DNA from: JAUWNJ01 sp034190305
Lineage (GTDB): Bacteria; Planctomycetota; Phycisphaerae; SM23-33
Direction of reading: 5' to 3'
Length of the DNA stretch: 22,031 nucleotides
NCBI GenBank assembly: GCA_034190305.1
Contig: JAXHSV010000015.1
Span: 1-22,031 of the forward strand
The position numbers and the translations under genes are program-made. Positions 6,182 through 13,029 of this stretch are shown piece by piece. The notes below the pieces were generated by a model. It did no database searches and had not been told where the DNA came from. It worked only from the letters and a program-made list of their open reading frames with translations. Numbering within the stretch: the first letter of the stretch is position 1; each line of letters opens with the position of its first letter.

Positions 6182-7270
6182 CTAAAGATATTTCCGGCGT
6201 GTTTTCAGGAGATGCCGGAGATGTTTTTTCATGTCCAGGTCGGTCCGGAGGGCATTTTTTTTCTCCGCCGCTATGGCGACGATGATTTTGACCAGGCTGG
6301 CGAAGTCGTCTGTGTGAATTTGCTCGGCGGCGATACGTCCGTTCGGCGCCCGGTTGTGATAGTTCAGCAGCGGAAGGCACAGTGCTGTTGTCATATAATC
6401 CCACATGTTATAAACGGTCGATTCGCATGTCCCGCCCGGCATGAGTTGACGAACGAAGCGGAAGTTTCGGTCTCGTTTGCTCAGCGCCCTGGCCACAGCC
6501 GTAACGTGGGTTGTCAGGGACGGGTCGAACGTCCGCATCGCGTCGCCGACGCGGACAACCACGCCGTCGCCAAGTCGCGCCTTCGGCATTACCTTTGACG
6601 TCTCAATCGCAATTATCATTGCGTCGCGCGGGATACTTTCATGGTCTTCGCACGCCGCCAAAGCGCCGACAAAACCGTATTCTTCACCACGGGTCAACAT
6701 GGCGGTAACGTCAGTGTCGATTTTGCGAGATATAACCTCGTTCATCGCGCAGAGCACAGCCGCCGAACCGACAACGTCATCGCAGGCGCGACTGACCAGT
6801 CGCTTCCGGCGGATACGCATTGCCGGAAGGTTCCACATGCCGACCGTCCCGACGGGCACGTCGGCGGGCTTGTCCGGTTCCAACCGGCACAGAAGGGCAT
6901 GCGAACCCTTCTCCGCTCGCACGCTGCGAACCGTCGAGAGGATTTCCCCGTCGGGGCAGAACAACCTTACACTGCTTCCGGGGAAATATTCTCTTTCGAC
7001 ACTACCGAAGAAGTCCGCCCACACCGATCGTCCCCGGTTGAAACGGACCACAAAACCGGGATGGTCCATGTGGGCTGCGAAAACCCAACGTGGACCTTTG
7101 CGACGACCTTTGTGGTAATGCACGAAAACGTTGCCTGCTTTGTCGCGCCTGAAGTCGGCCCGTCGTCTGTGCGCCCAGCGGCGGACCTGCTCGATTATCT
7201 TCTCTTCGTGAAATGGTGCGGTCGGCTGGGACAAAAGCGAGCTAAGAATGGTCATGTGGCTTTGTTTCAT
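6182..7270 (-). CDS. M42-like metallopeptidase
   Basis: This 362-residue protein has the co-catalytic metallopeptidase layout. The candidate metal and catalytic residues are H67 in AAHMDHPGF, the Asp pair in RACDDVVGSA (164-165), E196/E197 in TRGEEYGFVGA, E223 in AIETS and H305 in LLNYHN. A GGTCES segment near 279-284 matches the conserved GGT turn of M42 enzymes. M42 enzymes are mostly cytosolic aminopeptidases or deblocking peptidases, and no signal peptide is seen here. The common HMDE is HMDH here, so specificity and exact family (M42 versus related M18/M20) are less certain. The ATG at 7268-7270 overlaps the stop of the upstream TPR-protein gene (ATGA), fixing the start. The link between peptidase and membrane TPR protein is not understood. 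Confidence 0.82.
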   Translation of the reverse strand: MKQSHMTILSSLLSQPTAPFHEEKIIEQVRRWAHRRRADFRRDKAGNVFVHYHKGRRKGPRWVFAAHMDHPGFVVRFNRGRSVWADFFGSVEREYFPGSSVRLFCPDGEILSTVRSVRAEKGSHALLCRLEPDKPADVPVGTVGMWNLPAMRIRRKRLVSRACDDVVGSAAVLCAMNEVISRKIDTDVTAMLTRGEEYGFVGALAACEDHESIPRDAMIIAIETSKVMPKARLGDGVVVRVGDAMRTFDPSLTTHVTAVARALSKRDRNFRFVRQLMPGGTCESTVYNMWDYMTTALCLPLLNYHNRAPNGRIAAEQIHTDDFASLVKIIVAIAAEKKNALRTDLDMKKHLRHLLKTRRKYL

Positions 7271-8394
7271 TTGTTGTCGTCCGGTTCGGATTTAGCCCGT
7301 TCTTCCAGACGGGAAATCTGTTCAGTCAGTTCAGTTGCAGCGGCGGTTTCGGGGAATCTTTCAATTACGTCCCTTGCCAACTCTAATGCCTCCCCGAATC
7401 GGCGTCGATTAATCATATCGCGGATCCGGTCGCGGAGGATTCGAACCTCCTCGATCCGTGCGTTGTCGGAAATAGTGGATAATTGCACACGGACAGCCTC
7501 GGCTTCGACGCTGTCGGGCCAGGCATCAAGGAATTTTCTCGCCGCCTCCAATGCCGAATGCCAGTGTCGGGCCGATGCTTCTTTCTCTATCTTCTGGTAC
7601 ATTTGAGCCCGCTTTTCGGTCGCGAAGGCCTCCTGCTCCCGGCGGACCCTCGTAAGCATATCGAAGGCGGTGGCGGAATTGGGATACTTTCCCAACAGAG
7701 ACTCCGCAACGTCCCGCGCGCCGGCGAAATTGCTTACCGCCATGAGATTTTCGACCTTCCGGGCGGACTCGGCGACTTCGTGAGATTCGGCCTTTGCGCG
7801 AGCCTGTTCGATCTTTTCGCGCAAGGCGGGGACATCCGGTGAGTCCGGTTCAAGGCGAATCAGACCGGCGAGAATATCTTCAGCCCCGGAAAGGTCGCCG
7901 GCGAGAAGCACATCATGGGCTCGCTGCTTCAGTGTTTTTGCGCTGCTTTCGGCCAGTATGCGCCCTTTCTTTTGGCGCTGGTCATCTGTCAGCAGCAAGT
8001 TCACATTAAGTTCACGAAGTTGTTCGAGCATTGCTTCGGCCCGGTCGGCTTGGGACGTGTCGGTAGTTTCCTCCGCTGCGGAGGTCTCTGCGCCGCGTTC
8101 AACATGGTGCACGGACGCAGCACGGAGTTCCTCCAAAATACTCTCCAGCGCCGAAATCATTTTTTTATCCGCCTGCGCCTGTTGATAACCTCTTTGGCAC
8201 AACCAGGCCAATGCCGACAGCACACCGGCGACGCTCCACGAGCCTGCAAGGATTATTACCGCCGACAACCACGCACGCAAACGAATCAGCATCATCAGGC
8301 CGCCGACAAGACCAACGAGGACCGAAACCGCCGCCAGGACCAGCAGCAATCGCACCAGTAATGTTTCATGACTGTTTGTATTTTCAGAAAGCAC
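7267..8394 (-). CDS. Membrane-anchored protein with TPR-like helices
   Basis: This 375-residue protein has two adjacent hydrophobic segments near the N-terminus (about residues 12-38 and 43-66), which should form a hairpin in the inner membrane. A coiled-coil-prone, Glu/Arg-rich region follows at about 75-165. The rest is repeated helical hairpins of the kind AHDVLLAGDLSGAEDILAG and ARKFLDAWPDSVEAEA, typical of TPR-like or outer-membrane-lipoprotein-like scaffolds. No catalytic motif is visible. The start is GTG 8394, preceded by AAGGG eight bases upstream; no ATG start precedes the first hydrophobic segment. The four-base overlap with the peptidase gene suggests the two products act together. 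Function unknown. Confidence 0.75.
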   Translation of the reverse strand: MLSENTNSHETLLVRLLLVLAAVSVLVGLVGGLMMLIRLRAWLSAVIILAGSWSVAGVLSALAWLCQRGYQQAQADKKMISALESILEELRAASVHHVERGAETSAAEETTDTSQADRAEAMLEQLRELNVNLLLTDDQRQKKGRILAESSAKTLKQRAHDVLLAGDLSGAEDILAGLIRLEPDSPDVPALREKIEQARAKAESHEVAESARKVENLMAVSNFAGARDVAESLLGKYPNSATAFDMLTRVRREQEAFATEKRAQMYQKIEKEASARHWHSALEAARKFLDAWPDSVEAEAVRVQLSTISDNARIEEVRILRDRIRDMINRRRFGEALELARDVIERFPETAAATELTEQISRLEERAKSEPDDNK

Positions 8395-8583
8395 AATGTC
8401 CGCCCTTAAAAAAGAACAAGTCCGCGAATTTCAAAAAGGAAAAACAGTTATCTGAAACCCCTTTAGTTCCGAAAATTCCTTCAAGTTGCTCGTACAGAAT
8501 GTTTTCTCTCAAATCGATTTCTTTTTTCCCCCTTTTATTCGTGCAATTCGTGTAATTCCTGCATAACGGCGGGCAGGCGTGAA
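8395..8583. other. Intergenic AT-rich stretch with a short direct repeat
   Basis: The 189 bases between two minus-strand genes contain ATTCGTGCAATTCGTGTAATTCCTG (8539-8563), in which the CAATTCGTG/TAATTC unit repeats. This resembles the short ATTCGTGTAATTCGTG-type dispersed repeats of many planctomycete intergenic regions (from memory). Homopolymer-rich runs around 8520-8535 may include a terminator or promoter, but none is clear. Confidence 0.35.
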
Positions 8584-9333
8584 TTACTGCGCGGCGGCGA
8601 TTGCTGATGCGATGGGACGGACGATATTGGGGATCACCACTCGCGCGACAATATCTTCTCCGAGGCGAGCCTGTTCGGCCAGGGAATTCACAATCTCGAA
8701 CTGCCGACCCGGATGCGGATGGGCGCGGATGGTGAAATAGATGCTGATAGGCTCTTCTTCGTAATTTCCCGAACTGACCTGGTAAATGGAGTTGCGGGTC
8801 TCAACGGCCAGGCGGGCCTGGAGGCTGCAATCATCGTTAAGGGCTACGATGAAAGAAGGCTCGAAGTTCAGCGCCACGGCGTCGGTGTCGATAAGGAAAG
8901 ACGCGAGTCGGCTACCGCTTACAAGCGCATCGTGAACTATCTCATCGCGGTTTCCGACGCAATCGAGGTTGAACCCATAGACAAGGTCGAGTGATTCGAC
9001 ATCCAGGTGCGAGACACCCAGAAAATACCTGCTTCGGTCAAGCACCCATTCGTGCTGGTCATAAGCAGCCTTGATGTCGGCCGGATTGAACGCCCCGGCC
9101 GACAGTCTCTGCTGTTCCAGACCGAGCCAGCGATATGACCCGCTGCTGCGGTCGCCTTCAAGGACATACTCCCCGTTTTCGCGCTGGTGAAAGTCGGTCA
9201 TCTCCGGAAACTGTTTCTGGACAGTCTCGCAGAAATGAAGCACCGTCTCCCGCCCTTGCGGTAGCGGAAGGGATGTATGCAGATCGAAATTGACGAAAAA
9301 ATCATCGCTGAAATTACTGAAACCGGAACTCAT
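8584..9333 (-). CDS. Hypothetical protein, family not recognised
   Basis: This 249-residue protein has no signal peptide or membrane segment and shows no motif I can name. It is acidic, with alternating short strands and helices. Features include YRWLGLEQQRLSAG in the first third, a central LDLVYGFNLDCVGNRDEIV, and a C-terminal ISIYFTIRAHPHPG followed by an amphipathic helix and an alanine-rich end. Codon use looks like that of its neighbours, and the frame is much longer than chance, so it is very probably a real gene. ATG 9333 is chosen over the GTG one codon earlier because AAGGAGG lies six bases before the ATG and only three before the GTG. It is the first gene of the leftward run ending at purD, but a 189-base gap separates it from the next gene. 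Confidence 0.72.
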   Translation of the reverse strand: MSSGFSNFSDDFFVNFDLHTSLPLPQGRETVLHFCETVQKQFPEMTDFHQRENGEYVLEGDRSSGSYRWLGLEQQRLSAGAFNPADIKAAYDQHEWVLDRSRYFLGVSHLDVESLDLVYGFNLDCVGNRDEIVHDALVSGSRLASFLIDTDAVALNFEPSFIVALNDDCSLQARLAVETRNSIYQVSSGNYEEEPISIYFTIRAHPHPGRQFEIVNSLAEQARLGEDIVARVVIPNIVRPIASAIAAAQ

Positions 9334-9339
9334 CACCGG

Positions 9340-9346
9340 CCTCCTT
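9340..9346 (-). promoter_or_regulatory. Strong Shine-Dalgarno deciding the start at 9333
   Basis: AAGGAGG on the minus strand with a six-base spacer to ATG 9333, better spaced than to the adjacent GTG. Confidence 0.7.
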
Positions 9347-9531
9347 GAATATGGCTCGACGATAAACCAAATACTCGAAAACAGAATGAAATTTTATCCT
9401 AAACCCACAAAAATTCAAAGACCAAAATGGGCGACGGGGAGCGGGGGTGAGCAACCTGATTTTCTGGCGGTCATCATCAGGCACGATTCGATTCAGAGTG
9501 GCACGTATGATGCGAAAGATTCTCATTCGCT

Positions 9532-9575
9532 GTTTTGTAACAGGCCCCCGCTGAAGCGGGGGCCTGTTACAAAAC
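9532..9575. repeat. Perfect inverted repeat, 21-base arms, two-base centre
   Basis: The left arm 9532-9552 begins GTTTTGTAACAGG and ends CCCCCGCT. The right arm 9555-9575 is its exact reverse complement, and the centre is GA. The end of the arm is AT-rich and the core is GC-rich. On the + strand the hairpin is followed by AACATC rather than a T run; on the minus strand the right arm gives a GTTTTG lead-in. It may be a rho-independent terminator, a protein-binding palindrome or a cruciform-forming site. It lies about 190 bases upstream of the gene at 8584-9333. Confidence 0.85.
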
Positions 9576-9760
9576 AACATCCCGAACGACTGTTGTCTGA
9601 AATAGTGTGTGCCTGAACCATGTTGAATCTCAACCCACAGAAACGATCTAACTAACGCAATTACAATGCGTTGCGGAACGCCAGAAAAAAATGTCGCCCA
9701 CCACAACGTGGGCATACGATTTTTCGGTTGGCTCACGTCAATCCATACATTCGTGCATGG

Positions 9761-10084
9761 TTATACCTTCAGCAGCGGCAGATTGAACTATTCGCGATAG
9801 GCTGCTGCATCGCAACGTAATTGGACGGCGGTACGCTGGAGGTAATGGCGTTGTTGGAGCAGAAGATGTGCCCGCCATCGCCCATGCCGTCTTCGACAAT
9901 CCGGTGAGTCCGTCGGCGGACAGCCGATTCGTAGCCGATCTCGCCGGCAAGAGATTGGAATACAACGGCGTCTCCGGCATAAGGCCGGTCGATAAACTCC
10001 CCGGCTACGGCGGTGTGCATAACGTATTCGAAGATCGGCGTCCGATCAGGCTGGCGATGTTCCGCAGCGCCGACGCGAAGTCAT
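9761..10084 (-). pseudogene. Remnant of a uroporphyrinogen-decarboxylase-family (MtaA-like) gene with the middle deleted
   Basis: Read on the minus strand from ATG 10084, the frame opens MTSRR, shifts, and continues HRQPDRTPIFEYV, the N-terminal signature of URO-D/MtaA-family proteins. About 45 residues later (GEIGYESAVRR) the sequence jumps to RTHRIVEDGMGDGGHIFCSNNAITSSVPPSNYVAM, which matches the C-terminal part of the family (glycine pair, IFC-NNAI, P-NY-AM). After another frame shift it reads AAYRE, an in-frame TAG, then FNLPLLKV and TAA at 9761-9763. Intact members have about 330-380 residues, so roughly 250 are missing. Two frameshifts, an internal deletion and a stop make this a decayed gene. 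It lies downstream of the serine acetyltransferase on the same strand. Confidence 0.72.
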
Positions 10085-10166
10085 TTGACTGGACTGATAT
10101 GACATTAAAACCGCTCCGGCGGCGGTTGCAGCCGTAATAGTAAAAACAGCGACCACGCCATCTACA

Positions 10167-11078
10167 TCATTTGTGCTTTGATCGGCGTTTGGTGCGCAGG
10201 TGCAGTTCGGGCGGCTTCTGACCTACGATGGTATTGGGGGCGACCGATTCGGTTATGAAGGTGTTTCCGCCGATTGTGCTTCCCCGACCTATGGTGGTAT
10301 TTCCGAGAATCGTGGCGTTTGCATAGATGGTAACGTTGTCGCCGATAATCGGATGTCGGCCTATTCCGCGAATCACCCGCCCGCGCTCATCCTTCGGGAA
10401 CGACAATGCCCCGAGCGTTACGCCCTGATAAATCTTGACGTTGTTTCCGATGCGGGTCGTCTCACCGATGACCACACCGGTAGCGTGGTCGATGAAGAAA
10501 CTTTTCCCAATGGTCGCGCCCGGGTGAATGTCCACGCCGGTGGCGCCGTGGGCGTACTCGGTCATTATCCTCGGCATCAGCGGCACCTTCAGTCCGGACA
10601 GTTCATGCGCCAGGCGGTATATGGTAATGGCGTAAAAACCGGGATAGCAGTAGATGACCTCTTCGATGTTCTTGGCGGCGGGGTCGCCGTCGTAACCGGC
10701 CTGGGCGTCCAAAGCGAGCATTTTGCGAATGGCGGGTATCCGCCCGAGGAATTTATCCGCCAGAGACGCCGCTTTTTTCCTGTAGGTCTGTTCGGAGGAG
10801 GGTTTTTCGCACTCAGCGTGGCAGAGGCAGTGATAAATCTGCTCCGCCAGTTGTTTTTTCAATCGGACCAGCAGGCCGCCGACGTGATACCGGACGTTCT
10901 GCTTCGTCAGCGCCAGTTGTCCGAAATATCCGGGAAACAGAATTTGTCGCAGTTCGGCAATAATCTCGATTATCGCATCCCGGCTTGGAAGGAACGCCGA
11001 ACCGATCCGCTCAGTCCGCTTGTCGGAGCGATAAGAAGTCAGTATCGCGCCGGTCAGTTTGTCCAGCTCACCGTCCAA
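10167..11078 (-). CDS. Serine O-acetyltransferase
   Basis: The protein has about 303 residues and transfers acetyl from acetyl-CoA to serine, the first step of cysteine synthesis. The N-terminal helical part includes LPSRDAIIEIIAELRQILFPGYFG, as in the long bacterial/EpsC-like form. The catalytic left-handed beta-helix follows: DIHPGATIG, the D197-H198 active-site pair in FFIDHATGVVIGET, hexapeptide repeats through IGDNVTIYANATILGN and IGGNTFI, and a basic C-terminal tail. Start choice is uncertain. No ATG is in frame; TTG 11078 gives a normal N-terminus. A TTG at 11123 would add 15 Arg/Phe-rich residues encoded entirely by an AT-rich repeat (11090-11258), so it is less likely. It is downstream of the DegT aminotransferase and may be read through from it. 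Confidence 0.9.
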   Translation of the reverse strand: MDGELDKLTGAILTSYRSDKRTERIGSAFLPSRDAIIEIIAELRQILFPGYFGQLALTKQNVRYHVGGLLVRLKKQLAEQIYHCLCHAECEKPSSEQTYRKKAASLADKFLGRIPAIRKMLALDAQAGYDGDPAAKNIEEVIYCYPGFYAITIYRLAHELSGLKVPLMPRIMTEYAHGATGVDIHPGATIGKSFFIDHATGVVIGETTRIGNNVKIYQGVTLGALSFPKDERGRVIRGIGRHPIIGDNVTIYANATILGNTTIGRGSTIGGNTFITESVAPNTIVGQKPPELHLRTKRRSKHK

Positions 11079-11089
11079 CTTAACATCCC

Positions 11090-11258
11090 AAATCCGAAAT
11101 CTGAATCTCGAAACTCTAAACAAATACGAAATTCAAATTTCCAAATGCCCCAAACAACAGAAAACGTCATTGTTTTGAATTCGTTATTTCGGTCATTTGA
11201 ATATTTTGCCCTTCGGGGCGCCTTCGGCGTCGTATTTCCTATTTCGATATTCGGATTT
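11090..11258. repeat. MITE-like AT-rich element with imperfect terminal inverted repeats
   Basis: The left end starts AAATCCGAAATCTGAATCTC. The right end read in reverse complement starts AAATCCGAATATCGAAATAG, so the termini form an imperfect inverted repeat of about 25 bases. Inside, ACGAAATTCAAATTTCC and, on the other strand, ACGAATTCAAAACAATG repeat the same AT-rich theme. A small GC-rich insert GCCCTTCGGGGCGCC lies at about 11211-11225. The element fills the gap between the DegT gene and the acetyltransferase. Similar sequences occur in intergenic regions of many planctomycete genomes (from memory, unverified here). Confidence 0.65.
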
Positions 11259-11260
11259 AC

Positions 11261-12481
11261 TTATACTATTTCATCAACATTCTGCTGAATTTTGACAATC
11301 GCATCGACCAGGCCGTTCATGTCCTCCGCCGAACCCATCAGGTTGCACTCGTGTCCGATGGTGAGCATCTCTTCGTCGGCGAGTTTTTCGGCGACGGGGC
11401 AGCAGACCTTTGTGTAGTCGATTTTCCTGCCGTGCTTATCGCCGGCCCAACTGGCTCCGAAGGCCTTTTCCTGATACAACCGTCCCTTGTAGAGCGGTAC
11501 GGTGTATCCGGTGTGCATGGTATAACCTTCCGCCTGGAGGGCTTCGAGGAACTTCGTCCGCGGCAGGCCCTTGAATTTCGGTGCGTTGTATTGCAGCGGG
11601 ATGTTATATCCGTTCAGGCGGGTAACTCGCTCGTCCATCTGGTAAGTGATGCCGCCGTCAAATTCCTCTATGCGGTCGAGGAAAATTTGGGCGTTCTTCA
11701 TCCGGTATTCGATCTGGTCGTCGATTCGGGTGAACTGGACCTTCAGGACCGCCGCCTGAAACTCGCTCAACCGCCAGTTGCTGGTCATCAGCGGTTCGGG
11801 ATATCCGTATCCGAAGGTGCGCAGGCTCTTGCACAGGGCGGCGAAGTCGTCGTCGTTGGTCGTCATGATTCCGCCGTCGCCGGAGACCATCATCTTCTCG
11901 GATTGGAAACTGAACGAGCCGATGTCGCCGATTGCGCCGACACGCGTACCTTTCCACTCGGCGCCGTGGGCGTGTGCGGCGTCCTCGATTACCCTGATGT
12001 CGTGCTTGCGGGCGACTTCCATAATCCCGTCCATATCGGCCGGCGTTCCGCCGTAGTGAATAGGGATGACCGCTCTCGTCCGGTCGGTAATGGAGGCCTC
12101 GAACGCCTTGGGGCAAAGGTTGCTGTTGTGGCGCTCGACGTCGGCAAAGACCGGAATCGCTCCGACCATCAGCGCGCACAAACCCGTCGCGCAGAACGTC
12201 AACGGCGGTATGATCACTTCGTCGCCGGCCCCCACGCCGAAGGCGCGAAGCGCGATCTCCATCGTTACCGTCCCGTTATTGGCGCAGATTGCGTGTTTGG
12301 CGTGCTGGTAGGCGGCGAACATCTCCTCGAATTCAGCCACTTCAGGCCCCTGCTGCCACCGCCCGCTGTTTGCGACACGGGCGAGCGCTTCGCACTCAGC
12401 CTGGTCGTGTTGAGGCCATTTCACTCGTTCCTGCGGCTTCGCCCGAACGGGCTTGCCTCCCGTAATTGCTAGTTTGCCCAT
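11261..12481 (-). CDS. DegT/DnrJ/EryC1/StrS-family PLP aminotransferase
   Basis: This 406-residue fold-type I PLP enzyme is of the sugar aminotransferase / AHBA-synthase group. Seen in sequence: ANNGTVTMEIALRAFGVGAGDEVIIPPLTF near the N-terminus, D167 of VIEDAAHAHGA (contacts the PLP ring nitrogen), and K196 in SFSFQSEKMMVSGDGG, the expected Schiff-base lysine. An active-site-lid region follows (NWRLSEFQAAVLKVQ). Family members transfer amino groups to keto-sugars or related cyclitols, but no sugar-nucleotide genes are nearby, so the substrate cannot be named. The C-terminal part has a Cys-rich PVAEKLADEEM segment. The ATG at 12481 is preceded by AAGGAG (about nine bases upstream). The stop lies three bases from the AT-rich repeat. 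Confidence 0.92.
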   Translation of the reverse strand: MGKLAITGGKPVRAKPQERVKWPQHDQAECEALARVANSGRWQQGPEVAEFEEMFAAYQHAKHAICANNGTVTMEIALRAFGVGAGDEVIIPPLTFCATGLCALMVGAIPVFADVERHNSNLCPKAFEASITDRTRAVIPIHYGGTPADMDGIMEVARKHDIRVIEDAAHAHGAEWKGTRVGAIGDIGSFSFQSEKMMVSGDGGIMTTNDDDFAALCKSLRTFGYGYPEPLMTSNWRLSEFQAAVLKVQFTRIDDQIEYRMKNAQIFLDRIEEFDGGITYQMDERVTRLNGYNIPLQYNAPKFKGLPRTKFLEALQAEGYTMHTGYTVPLYKGRLYQEKAFGASWAGDKHGRKIDYTKVCCPVAEKLADEEMLTIGHECNLMGSAEDMNGLVDAIVKIQQNVDEIV

Positions 12482-12549
12482 TTTTAGCAGTCTCCTTCTT
12501 TGTTACCGAAGCCTCGCGCACGGTAAAAATTTATAGGCTGGTAGCAGGA

Positions 12550-12765
12550 TCATCCGACTTTGACAGTCTTTGCCGGCAGCGAAACTGTCTCAATTTGCGA
12601 GAGGTTCAATTTCTTGCTTGCATGGTCGATGTCAATCCCGACAATGCTACCATTCTTGTCAAGATCAATCACCACACCATCGGCTACCTCGACAGAATTG
12701 GCGCTGTCGCTTTCGCCCAGGTCGATGTAAAGAGAATCGGTTTCGGGATAGTATTCAATCTTCAT
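12550..12765 (-). CDS. DUF2283-domain small protein
   Basis: This 71-residue protein matches DUF2283: MKIEYYPETDSLYIDL at the start, VADGVVIDLDKNGSIVGIDIDHAS in the middle, and a C-terminal helix region. The family has no firm biochemical role and is often encoded beside a small DUF4258-type protein, as here. ATG 12765 is chosen because GGGAG lies seven bases upstream and it gives the usual family N-terminus; the open frame runs 14 codons further into the neighbouring gene. It overlaps the end of the upstream DUF4258-like gene by 11 bases, so the pair is probably co-translated. It could be the antidote half of a toxin-antitoxin-like pair, which is inference only. Confidence 0.83.
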   Translation of the reverse strand: MKIEYYPETDSLYIDLGESDSANSVEVADGVVIDLDKNGSIVGIDIDHASKKLNLSQIETVSLPAKTVKVG

Positions 12766-13012
12766 CTTTCGCTCCCGGTCGCGTAAAACGACGGTCCGGA
12801 AAGGCATTGTGGACGGTTTTTCCGTCCTCCAGTGTTACCACGCGCAGTGCCACTTCGCCTAACTCCTCCACGAAGCCCCAAAAACGGATACGACCGTCCG
12901 GTTGTACTTCCCGGCGCACAGGGTTGTCCAATACCGATTCTACCCATTCTATCCGCAAATAGGAACGCTTTCGGAGTACTTGCTCCAGGAAATAACGTGT
13001 AGTTTTGATCAA
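12755..13012 (-). CDS. DUF4258-like small protein
   Basis: This 85-residue protein has the pattern of small DUF4258-like proteins: an N-terminal helix RYFLEQVLRKRSYLRIEWVESVL, then PVRREVQPDGRIRFWGFVEE, a strand LRVVTLEDG, and the conserved end TVHNAFPDRRF. The start is TTG 13012, 17 bases after the EF-G-like stop; no ATG is available before the first helix, and only a weak GGAAA lies upstream. It overlaps the following DUF2283 gene by 11 bases. Such pairs are frequent in planctomycetes and cyanobacteria and resemble toxin-antitoxin modules in size and layout, but no activity can be read from the sequence. Confidence 0.72.
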   Translation of the reverse strand: MIKTTRYFLEQVLRKRSYLRIEWVESVLDNPVRREVQPDGRIRFWGFVEELGEVALRVVTLEDGKTVHNAFPDRRFTRPGAKDED

Positions 13013-13029
13013 CGGTATTTGATTTCCGA

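Larger units (their letters stand above)
9337..9760. other. 424-base gene-free stretch
   Basis: Open frames on both strands here give no family-like protein. Apart from the long inverted repeat at 9532-9575, it holds a six-bp hairpin GCCCAC-CACAAC-GTGGGC (9696-9713) next to an A-rich run. The ribosome-binding site of the 8584-9333 gene lies at its left end. No promoter was confidently placed. Confidence 0.5.

Noticed and set aside
6111..6404. 98-codon N-terminal extension of purD
   Set aside because: It lacks PurD similarity and overlaps the peptidase gene; the ATG at 6110 has a good ribosome-binding site and the family N-terminus.
9314..9736. 140-codon minus-strand frame across the long inverted repeat
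   Set aside because: It reads straight through the palindrome, has unnatural composition and overlaps the start of the 8584-9333 gene.
9868..10137. 89-codon + strand frame
   Set aside because: Antisense to the URO-D-family remnant, which explains the sequence better.
10200..11288. 362-codon + strand frame opposite the acetyltransferase
   Set aside because: Antisense shadow; the acetyltransferase hexapeptide repeats on the minus strand are clear.
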